Positions 45,096 to 53,002 of a stretch of DNA of 63,839 nucleotides are shown here, one piece after another (position 1 is the first letter of the stretch; every line of letters begins with the position of its first letter). Origin of the DNA: Bacteroidales bacterium (GTDB taxonomy: Bacteria > Bacteroidota > Bacteroidia > Bacteroidales > PUMT01); the NCBI GenBank assembly GCA_007135095.1, contig SLJO01000077.1:1-63839 (forward strand), in the 5' to 3' direction. A program made the translations under genes and the position numbers. A model generated the notes under the pieces. That model searched no databases. It was given only the letters and a program-made list of their open reading frames with translations, and had not been told where the DNA came from.

Positions 45096-45263
45096 ATTAT
45101 CATGTGGTATGCTCCCTCATGCCCTGTAAAATTATGCAAAATTACCGATAAATCCAGCAGCACCCATGAATCGCCGGGGATGGCGGACCGGGGAGATAAT
45201 GTTGTGCGGTAGTACGGCCGTAATTTATTTCTCCGCGGGCAGGGAGAGGCGATCCTTCCGGTT
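45096..45263. other. Spacer between proC and the transposase remnant
   Basis: 168 bases that should hold the DDE catalytic part of an intact transposase but are far too short for it. No reading frame or clear inverted repeat seen. Confidence 0.5.
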
Positions 45264-45842
45264 TTACTTTACAGTCCTGGAAATTGCACCGGTGAATCTC
45301 CCTGCCAGCAGCCTTATGTATTTCAGAAAGCCCCTGCCAAAACCTGTTTCCAGGGAATACGAAAAATTATCCTGGCCGGGCCGAAGGCCGCCTGCAACCT
45401 TCAGTCTGTCCGTTCCGGCCCTTTCCTGGCAGATGGCAGACAATTTCAGCAGGCGGCGCATTCGTTCCTGTCCGATGCGTTTCCTGAAATGAGGCAGGTC
45501 ACTGGGAGAGCAGGGCGCTTTACCGGTCATCACACTGCCCCCGCACAGGTACTGAAAATATGGATCGCGCGTCCATTCGGTGACTATACCCTCATCACTG
45601 CCGTTAAATAATTGTTTCAGCATCAGCAATCCGGCCATCAGCCTGACAGGTTTGGCCGGTGCTCCTTTTTTTGAATAAAGTTTCGAATATTCGGTTTCGG
45701 GAATGCTCCATGGAAAGATTTCCGCAAATACAACAAGGGGGTGTTCCCTGTTAACAACCTGCCTGAGGTGTGGCTCAAACAAATTCAGATCAGACTGGCA
45801 GGGCGGCTTTCCCTTCATGGCCGAAGAATGGTTTTCCCACAA
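45264..45842 (-). pseudogene. Truncated IS5-type (DUF772) transposase
   Basis: 192-residue frame. Residues 9 to about 130 match the N-terminal part of IS5-like transposases (DUF772): KGKPPCQSDLNLFEPHLRQV, LMAGLLMLKQLFNGSDEGIVTEW, YFQYLCGG and SPSDLPHFRKRIGQE. After that the sequence no longer resembles the family (GTDRLKVAGGLRPGQDN...) and the DDE catalytic core is absent. The true N-terminus is probably the Met at residue 9. This is the leftover of an insertion sequence lost by deletion; a neighbouring 45843-46109 stretch may hold its left flank. Confidence 0.75.
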
Positions 45843-46255
45843 TATACAATATTTTCAGCCAGGGGCAAAGAAATCCAGGCAGGAGATATTAACAATATGG
45901 TACATGATTTCAACAAATTAGGTCCGGCTGACATCCAGCAGTTCCTTTTGCCTGTCATCGGCGCTCAGCAAAGATATGCTCACCGCCATAAAATGCCTGC
46001 CATCCGGTACATCAATGCGCACCGGCACTAAATGATTTGTCGCGGAATTGCCGGTGACTTGTGGTAAATATTCCCCATAATGCTTTCTGCAACCATAATT
46101 TTTTCTCATGGCAACTTTTTGTACAAACTTTGAAGCTTTTGGAAATCAGCCATCCCGGTTGCTAATTCTGCTTTCTCCCTACTGATTTTAAATCCGGGTG
46201 GTATATATTTTGTTTTACCTAGACAGGTAACACTTCATGATCTTATCCTTATATT
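45843..46255. other. 413-base spacer, probable former element flank
   Basis: Between the transposase remnant and the 1014-residue gene. A minus-strand frame (45918-46109, 63 residues, containing VRIDVPDGRHFMAVSI) looks like a protein fragment but I do not recognise it, and it could be chance. No other feature is supported. A TATATATTTTG stretch near 46201-46211 resembles but does not match a -7 box. Confidence 0.4.
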
Positions 46256-49200
46256 ATGAGAAACTACTGGAGAATCTTAAGCCTTATCCTGGCTACAATC
46301 CTCTGCAGTCCCGTTTACACCCAGCAGTTCGGAAGAAACAAAGTCATTTATGATGATTTTAACTTCAGGGTTTTTGAAACCCCGCACTTCAGGATACACC
46401 ATTACCTGGATGATGAACAGGAAATTCGCGATTTTGCCCAGTTAACCGAAAGATGGTATCAAAGGCATCTGCCGATATTTCTTGATACAATCGAAAGCAA
46501 AATCCCTGTAATCCTTTACAATAATCATGCTGATTTTCAGCAGACTACAGTAATACAGCAGTTGATAGGACCCGGCACCGGCGGGGTAACTGAAGGTATG
46601 CGAAAGCGTGTTGTGATGCCATTATCGCCATCCAGAAGAGAAACCAATCATGTACTGGGCCATGAGCTGACCCATGTGCACCATTTCAGACTGTTCCTGG
46701 GAAACGGAGGGCCGGGGATGGGAGGACGGGCCATGCAGAACACCCCCCTCTGGATGGTTGAAGGGCAATCGGAATATCTTTCCATCGGCAGGAGAGACAC
46801 CCAAACGGCTATGTGGATGCGTGATGCGGTAAAAAATGACAACATCCCCACTCTGAGAGACATGACAATGGATATGCAGCAATATTTTCCCTACCGCTGG
46901 GGTCATGCCTTCTGGGCCTTTTATACCGGTCATTACGGTGACGGGCAGATCCTTCCCCTTTTTATTGCGACGGCACAAATGGGTTATGAAAGGGCCATTG
47001 ACACCCTGACCGGATATTCGTCCGATTCCCTGTCGGCTTTGTGGGCCAATGATCTCAGGGAAACATATCAGCCCCTTATGGCGGGAAAACAGGAATCGGT
47101 GGGCGAAAGGCTTTTTGATGCCTCCAACGCAGGAAGCATGAATATTGCACCCTCTATCTGTCCTGCAGGCGAAAACATGGTCTTTATTTCCGACATGAAT
47201 GTGATAACAATTGATTTCTTCCTTGCCAATGTCAGGGAAAGACGGATCACCAGGCGGATCACCAATATTATCCGCGATACCCATATTGATGAATACAACT
47301 ACCTGGAATCGGCTGGAACATGGAACCCCGAGGGAACACAATTTGCACTAAGCACCTTCAGCGAGGGACGTAACAGACTAATTATTGCCGATCTGGGCAG
47401 GAGAAGGATTACCAGGACCATAGATATACCCGGCCTGTCTGCATTCAATAATCCCCACTGGTCGCCTGACGGTGAAAGAATAGTGGTATCTGGCCTGAGA
47501 GAAGGCAAAAGTGATTTGTTTGTTTATAACCTGGAAACCGGGGAGACCGAGCAACTGACCAATGACAGGTATGCCGCCCTGCAGCCGGCATGGTCGCCGG
47601 ACGGTTCAAAAATCGTATTTATCACCGACAGGGAAGGAAATACGGATTTTGAGCTGATAAGGTTTGGAAATTACAGGCTGGCGGAATATGATTTTGACAA
47701 CGGCAGTATAAATATAATAAATATCCTGCCCGGTTCTGATATCATAAATCCCAGATATTCGCCTGACGGAACACAGATATTCTTTGTTTCCAATGCTGAC
47801 GGCTTCAGGAATATTTACCGCTACGACCTGCCGGGCCAGGAGGTAAGAAGAGTAACCGACCTTCAGGTAGGTGTAAGCGGAATAACGGAATTGTCTCCCT
47901 GTTTTGATATTGCCAGGGAAAGCGGCGACCTTGTGTATATTCTTTATGACGACGCAGGCTATCAGCTGTTCAGGGAAAACATCGCAGCGCTGGAGGGACC
48001 CGTTTTTTCGGATGAAGATGTTGATCTGTCGGCCGGCATATTGCCGCCGGTGGACAGGGAGCACCCGACGCTGATAGTGGATGAAAACCTGGAAAGATAT
48101 CCCCTTACCGATCCCGAAGAATTCGAGCCGGGGGAATATGATCCGGGGTTTGGCCTGGAGTTTATTGGCAGCGCCGGAATCGGGGTTGGTGTCAGCCAGT
48201 TTGGTGCCGGCGCAGCAGGAGGGGTCAGCTTCATGTTCAGTGACTTGCTCAGGGAAAATCTGCTGAACACCTCGCTTCAGGTGCAGGGAAGGATTATTGA
48301 TATTGCAGGGCAGGCGGTATATCTGAATCAAAGCAGCCGCTTCAACTGGGGGGGTGTATTTTCTCATATCCCCTACCGGTCGGCAGGTATTGTCGAAATA
48401 AGGGAGGAACAGATCAATGGCATAGTTGCGCAAAACCTTGTGATGATAGAACAACGGGTTTTTGAAGATGAGCTGGGAGCTTTCGGGCAGTACCCGGTAT
48501 CAAAACACCTGCGCTATGAAGGAGGCGTCAGTGCAAGCGTGTACAGCTTCAGAAGAGACAGTATCCATAATTATTACGTTGGCAACAGGCTGGTTGAAAG
48601 GGAGGAATACAGGGCTGAATCACCCGGGTCGTTCTATATGTTCAGGACCTACCTGGCTTATGTTGGCGACCGGTCTCAATTCGGGCTGACCTCCCCCATG
48701 AGCGGTTACCGCTACCGGTTCCAGGTCGACAGGAACATGGGAGAATTCGGGTTCTGGGGCCTCCAGGCCGATTACCGTCAATACCGGTTTATCCCGCCCG
48801 TTTCATTTGGAATACGGCTGATGCATTTCGGGCGCTACGGCCGCGACTCAGACCGGCTGCAACCTATTTTCATAGGAAACCCGTTTTTTGTCAGGGGTTA
48901 CAGATTCCGGGATCTTTCACGGCCAGGGGAAACGTCACCTGATTTTATCAGCGTAAACAACCTTCTCGGGAGCAAGATTGCCGTGGCAAATGCTGAAATA
49001 CGCTGGCCCTTTACCGGACCCGAGGAACTTGCTCTTATCAGGTCCAGGATGTTTTTCAGCGACCTGGTCCTTTTCGCCGACGGTGGACTGGCATGGGACG
49101 ATTTTGATGATATCGCGGCCGAGTGGAGGCCTTCCAGGGACAACGATGTACGGATTCCCGTTTTCAGCACCGGCGTGGCATTGCGTATAAACCTGTTCGG

Positions 49201-49300
49201 GGCAATTATCGTAGAGCCCTATTTCGCATTCCCTTTTCAGCAACGGGCCGACACCACTACCGGCACCTTCGGATTCCATCTTTCTTTTGGAGGATTTTAG
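46256..49300 (+). CDS. Metallopeptidase-like / PD40 propeller / outer-membrane barrel fusion
   Basis: 1014 residues in three parts. After a signal peptide (about 1-22), residues 35-290 form a zinc-peptidase-like domain with HELTH (136-140) and a downstream Glu169 in WMVEGQSEYL, the usual gluzincin arrangement. Residues about 300-570 hold TolB-like PD40 repeats (SPDGERIVVSGLREGKSDLFVYNLETGE; WSPDGSKIVFITDREGNTD). Residues about 640-1014 contain glycine- and aromatic-rich strands of a BamA/TamA-like (surface antigen) barrel, ending FGFHLSFGGF, a good outer-membrane signal. The parts point to an outer-membrane protein with a periplasmic domain that might degrade or hold client proteins; the job is not known. 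Confidence 0.85.
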   Translation: MRNYWRILSLILATILCSPVYTQQFGRNKVIYDDFNFRVFETPHFRIHHYLDDEQEIRDFAQLTERWYQRHLPIFLDTIESKIPVILYNNHADFQQTTVIQQLIGPGTGGVTEGMRKRVVMPLSPSRRETNHVLGHELTHVHHFRLFLGNGGPGMGGRAMQNTPLWMVEGQSEYLSIGRRDTQTAMWMRDAVKNDNIPTLRDMTMDMQQYFPYRWGHAFWAFYTGHYGDGQILPLFIATAQMGYERAIDTLTGYSSDSLSALWANDLRETYQPLMAGKQESVGERLFDASNAGSMNIAPSICPAGENMVFISDMNVITIDFFLANVRERRITRRITNIIRDTHIDEYNYLESAGTWNPEGTQFALSTFSEGRNRLIIADLGRRRITRTIDIPGLSAFNNPHWSPDGERIVVSGLREGKSDLFVYNLETGETEQLTNDRYAALQPAWSPDGSKIVFITDREGNTDFELIRFGNYRLAEYDFDNGSINIINILPGSDIINPRYSPDGTQIFFVSNADGFRNIYRYDLPGQEVRRVTDLQVGVSGITELSPCFDIARESGDLVYILYDDAGYQLFRENIAALEGPVFSDEDVDLSAGILPPVDREHPTLIVDENLERYPLTDPEEFEPGEYDPGFGLEFIGSAGIGVGVSQFGAGAAGGVSFMFSDLLRENLLNTSLQVQGRIIDIAGQAVYLNQSSRFNWGGVFSHIPYRSAGIVEIREEQINGIVAQNLVMIEQRVFEDELGAFGQYPVSKHLRYEGGVSASVYSFRRDSIHNYYVGNRLVEREEYRAESPGSFYMFRTYLAYVGDRSQFGLTSPMSGYRYRFQVDRNMGEFGFWGLQADYRQYRFIPPVSFGIRLMHFGRYGRDSDRLQPIFIGNPFFVRGYRFRDLSRPGETSPDFISVNNLLGSKIAVANAEIRWPFTGPEELALIRSRMFFSDLVLFADGGLAWDDFDDIAAEWRPSRDNDVRIPVFSTGVALRINLFGAIIVEPYFAFPFQQRADTTTGTFGFHLSFGGF

Positions 49301-49375
49301 ATCAGGCACTTCCGGAACCATCATCACCGGGACATAACTCCATTTTAACCTTTAGTCCCGGCACTCCCGGAACCA
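49296..49375 (+). repeat. Two-copy direct repeat (55-base period) spanning the stop codon
   Basis: TTTAG...GGCACT(T/C)CCGGAACCA occurs at 49296-49320 and again at 49351-49375, 21 of 25 bases matching. In the first copy the TAG is the stop of the large outer-membrane gene. The repeat occupies the spacer to the convergent SHOCT gene. Confidence 0.7.
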
Positions 49376-49407
49376 GATCATAAGGATTTGTTTAACTCTC
49401 TTCCTGA

Positions 49408-49632
49408 CTATTCTTTCTCAAACTCCTTTTTCTGTTTTTCATATTCCTCCTCTGAAACATCACCTCTGGCATAACGCTGCCTGAGATGCCCAAGGCTGGT
49501 GCTCCTGAAGGAACGCCTTTTCCTTTGCCTCCCCATTTGTTTGAGCAATATCCAGAAAATCAAAAGCGCAATGATTATAACAAGAATTGTGGTGAGGTCA
49601 GTGACCCCGCCATTCTGAGGCAATTCATCCAT
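49408..49632 (-). CDS. Small membrane protein with SHOCT domain
   Basis: 74 residues. One membrane helix (about 14-32) is followed by a basic stretch and a SHOCT domain (LGHLRQRYARGDVSEEEYEKQKKEFE, about 48-73), the small C-terminal oligomerisation-type domain common in bacterial membrane proteins. Function unknown. It is convergent with the 1014-residue gene. Confidence 0.85.
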   Translation of the reverse strand: MDELPQNGGVTDLTTILVIIIALLIFWILLKQMGRQRKRRSFRSTSLGHLRQRYARGDVSEEEYEKQKKEFEKE

Positions 49633-49923
49633 TTTTTCTGACGTTTTTCATTTAAAAGATTTCCACTGAACCATAAAGTTACGCATCATTGCCAGAAAAA
49701 ACTCATAGTTGCCCGGAAATCGACCGGTACCTGGCCCTGCCGGGAAGAAACTTTTAATGGCGCAATCCCGGTGAGGGAAAACAGGATTTCATGATGTAAT
49801 CAGCACTGCGGGACACCCGATAGAATCCCGTGCCACAAATATAACTAACCACCGGAGAAACCGGAGATTATGGGGGCAGGTGGTTTTCACAGCCCAAATT
49901 TAAAGGGGGTTCGCGAAAGTGCC

Positions 49924-52215
49924 TTAATTCCTCCTGAACAGCCTTCTTATAAAAGAGGGTCTGCCGGTTTCCGGTGCCGGTTCTTTTTCTTTTCTGTCTA
50001 AATTAATATCTTCCCTTTTGAAAATATCGAGCATCCTCTCGAAAATGCTTCTTTCCTCCAACTCAATGCAATTCAGGACCCTTTGGAGTTCGGGAGGCAA
50101 TTCAGGGAAAGGGGTCATCAGCCGCTGTGCAAGCTCCCTGTTCTCCTGGGCATTTCGCAGTGTTAACGCTACAAGGGGCAAAGCCAGCGCACTTCCTGAT
50201 CCATTGGATCCGCTGCTGAAATGAATGGCGCGGGAAGAGGCCCCTACCCTGCTGACGATCACCAGCGAGGGGTTACATGCAGCAAACCAGGCATCGGCGT
50301 AATTTTGTGAAGTCCCTGTTTTACCGGCTAAAGGAAGGGTCACACCAAAGACATTCCTTAGCGATATGCCGGTTCCCTGATCAATCGCTTTCTGCAGCAT
50401 TGCCCGCATCAACAGGCTGGATCGCTCCGAAATTATCCTGGCCTTCTCGGTATGGAGAGGACGCCGGTAGATGACCTCGCCATTGTAAGTCATTATGGAA
50501 TCGATTGTGTAGGGATTGATTTTATAACCTCCGTTTGCAAATGCAGCATAGGCTACTGCCGTTTCGGCAATGCTGGCCTCGGCAGTGCCCAGGGCGATTG
50601 CTGGTGCGTATTTCATCGGGTAGGAAAAGCCCATGTTTTCCCATAAGGAAACTATATTCCTGAAATCTAAATCCAGGAAAAGGTTGAAGGTTGGAACATT
50701 CAGTGATTGTGCCAGCGCGTCAGAAAGGGTGTATTTTCCGCCATAGGTATGATTATAATTCGAAGGGGTCCAGTTATCGTATTCGACCATGACAATGGAA
50801 TCGTTATCTAAAAACTGGCAGGGATTAATTCCCTCCTCCAGTGCCGCGGTATATAAAACAGGCTTGAATGCAGATGCCAGCTGCCGCCGTGCCAGGATCT
50901 GATCATAGGGCTGGGAGGTAAAATCAATGCCGCCGACCCATGTTTTTACTGCACCGGTTGCCGGATCAAGGGCAAGCAATCCTCCGTGCAGCAGCAGCAA
51001 TGCCTTTTTAATACTGTCCAGCACAGTAACTGATTCGTTGTATGAGCCCTGCCAGTCGAAGGTTCTTTGAAAAATTGTGTCCCCGGCACGTGAAGTCAGG
51101 TTTAACCGGGTCATCTCCCTTTGTGCAATTCCCTCAAGCGTACTTACCCCCGCAAGAGTCATATACTGATCCCTGAGTCGCCGCTGCATGCGCGGAAGAT
51201 GATCATTAAAGGCTTTTATCGCTGAATTCTGCAGATCGAGGCTTAAAGAAGTATTGATTATCAGGCCATCCTCCTCAATATTCCATTTTCTGCCTGACAG
51301 GGAATCAAGGTTCTGAAGGATCAGTTCCGCCTCCTTTTTTACCTGCACAAGGAAATATCCTGCAGGATTCCTTGATTCGAGATTTGAATAATTCAGTATC
51401 AGCGGCAGCTGGCAAAGAGAGTCGGCTTCCGGGGGTTGAATATAATCGTATTTCTCCATCTGCCTTAATACCACATTTCTCCTAATCCTGGCATTTTCAG
51501 GATAAAGCCGGGGATTGTAAATCGTATTGGCCTTCAGCATACCGATTAATACCGCTGCCTCATCAGTGGTAAGATATTCTACCTGTTTATTGAAAAAACG
51601 CCGTGATGCTGCTTCGATGCCGTAAACATTCTCCCCGAAAGAAACAGTATTGAGATAGATAGTCAGCACATCCTCCTTGCTGAAAATATTCTCAATCCGG
51701 TATGCCAGGAAAACCTCTTTTGTCTTATTCACCGGGGCAGAGAGCAGGCCATAATCATTTCTGCCAAAAAGATTTTTTGCAAGCTGCTGAGATATGGTGC
51801 TTCCCCCGCCGGAACCGGCATCATTGAAAAGCAGCGTTTTTATAACTACCCTTAAAAGGCTTCTTGAATCAATCCCCTTATGCTGGTAGAACCGGGCATC
51901 TTCAGTTGCTATCAATGCCTCTATCAGATGGTCAGGGATCTGGCTATATGAAACATTGGTGCGGTTTTCAGAAAAAAACCTGCCGATGATCCTTCCCTCC
52001 TCGGAAAAAACCAGCGATGCTGTTGCATTTTTGAAGCCAAGCAATTCCTGCTTGCTCTGCAGCCGCCCGAATGCCCCCAGGTATACCGAAAGCATAAACA
52101 TGCCGGTTACCGCGGCAATCAGCAAAAAAATTCCCGATACTATAATACCCGGCCTTTTCAGCTTTGTGAACCTGTTGGTTTTTTTTCTCCCTTTGCGTTT
52201 AGTTTTAGCCATCAC
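49924..52215 (-). CDS. Class A penicillin-binding protein 1A
   Basis: 763 residues. A short basic cytoplasmic tail and membrane anchor (about 24-46) precede a GT51 glycosyltransferase domain with catalytic Glu105 (ATEDARFYQHKGID) and the GSGGGSTISQQLAKN motif. The transpeptidase domain has all three active-site motifs: Ser448 in SAFK, SLN at 504-506 and KTGT at 632-635. It polymerises glycan chains and cross-links peptides in the periplasm. The sequence after KTGT is shorter than in E. coli PBP1A and ends in a charged tail. It is the main cell-wall synthase in this window and starts 9 bases after the stop of the HELGH protein gene. Confidence 0.95.
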   Translation of the reverse strand: MMAKTKRKGRKKTNRFTKLKRPGIIVSGIFLLIAAVTGMFMLSVYLGAFGRLQSKQELLGFKNATASLVFSEEGRIIGRFFSENRTNVSYSQIPDHLIEALIATEDARFYQHKGIDSRSLLRVVIKTLLFNDAGSGGGSTISQQLAKNLFGRNDYGLLSAPVNKTKEVFLAYRIENIFSKEDVLTIYLNTVSFGENVYGIEAASRRFFNKQVEYLTTDEAAVLIGMLKANTIYNPRLYPENARIRRNVVLRQMEKYDYIQPPEADSLCQLPLILNYSNLESRNPAGYFLVQVKKEAELILQNLDSLSGRKWNIEEDGLIINTSLSLDLQNSAIKAFNDHLPRMQRRLRDQYMTLAGVSTLEGIAQREMTRLNLTSRAGDTIFQRTFDWQGSYNESVTVLDSIKKALLLLHGGLLALDPATGAVKTWVGGIDFTSQPYDQILARRQLASAFKPVLYTAALEEGINPCQFLDNDSIVMVEYDNWTPSNYNHTYGGKYTLSDALAQSLNVPTFNLFLDLDFRNIVSLWENMGFSYPMKYAPAIALGTAEASIAETAVAYAAFANGGYKINPYTIDSIMTYNGEVIYRRPLHTEKARIISERSSLLMRAMLQKAIDQGTGISLRNVFGVTLPLAGKTGTSQNYADAWFAACNPSLVIVSRVGASSRAIHFSSGSNGSGSALALPLVALTLRNAQENRELAQRLMTPFPELPPELQRVLNCIELEERSIFERMLDIFKREDINLDRKEKEPAPETGRPSFIRRLFRRN

Positions 52216-52224
52216 TTAATTAAA

Positions 52225-52809
52225 TCATTCTTCTGAAAGCCAGTCATCCATCATGACCATGATTTCTTCGGGAGGCAGGTACAGCCTTTTTATCCTGTTA
52301 ACATAGGCCTCTGACATGCCGGCCTGCTTAAGTATAAATTCCTTGGTGGCAAGAATATAGCCTCCCAGTCCGTGATTCAGGGCATATATATCCGCCGCCC
52401 TTTCAGCAGTTATAATAAAACTCCGCGAGGAATAATAGTTAAGGCCAAACAACATCAGCGACCAGTTGTTTTTCCGCATATAATCCATGATATGGCCGAG
52501 CTCGTGACCAATCCACCCGATGAGGACATCAACCGGTAAGTCCTGTACCGGAATTTCTTCCCCGTTAAGGGAAAAGAAACGCCTTATTTTAATCATATAC
52601 GACCTCCATTTGCGGGAACCATACATGGTGGTATACCGGGGCTGGGCCTGCATGAAGGATTTGCGTATTTTTTCATTAAACACGAAATCGATCTTCACAT
52701 TTTTAAGTGCCGGGTAAAAAGAAAGTGCCTTGAGTGTTACTTCCCTTATTTCCGAAGGGATGGTTTTCAGTATGCCGAAATGCTCATGAGATTTATTTTC
52801 CATATGCAA
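52225..52809 (-). CDS. Putative zinc metalloprotease-like protein, HELGH motif
   Basis: 194 residues with no signal peptide. WIGHELGHIMDYM (His102-His106) is a zincin motif, and AERAADIYALNHG about 30 residues later supplies the acidic third ligand typical of MA-clan proteins. The N-terminal half (SFYPALKNVKIDFVFNEKI) has no family I recognise. It ends just ahead of PBP1A, so an envelope role is possible but there is no export signal. I cannot name a closer family. Upstream is a short direct-repeat array. Confidence 0.65.
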   Translation of the reverse strand: MHMENKSHEHFGILKTIPSEIREVTLKALSFYPALKNVKIDFVFNEKIRKSFMQAQPRYTTMYGSRKWRSYMIKIRRFFSLNGEEIPVQDLPVDVLIGWIGHELGHIMDYMRKNNWSLMLFGLNYYSSRSFIITAERAADIYALNHGLGGYILATKEFILKQAGMSEAYVNRIKRLYLPPEEIMVMMDDWLSEE

Positions 52810-52901
52810 TATAAAGTATATTCAGGGGTTAACCGCGTTAATCCCTTCTGCCAGGTGACCCGGCCGGTTCCTGAAAGCACGGAGAGAAACATTGGCCTGG
52901 C

Positions 52902-52970
52902 CTGATCATAGTGGAACCTTTGGCCCGTCTGATCATAGCGGAGCTTTAGGCCCGATCCGATCATATTGGA
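52902..52970. repeat. Imperfect 27-base direct repeat, 2.5 copies
   Basis: (C)TGATCATAG(T/C)GGA(A/G)C(C/T)TT(T/A)GGCCCG occurs at 52902-52928 and 52929-52954, and CCGATCATATTGGA follows at 52957-52970. Located 33-100 bases beyond the purL stop and upstream of the HELGH protein gene. Confidence 0.75.
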
Positions 52971-53002
52971 TTGATGTAAACGGTATTTTCAATAATTTAT
53001 TC

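Noticed and set aside
45918..46109. 63-residue minus-strand frame near the IS remnant
   Set aside because: It might be a gene fragment but I recognise no family, so it is mentioned only as part of the spacer.
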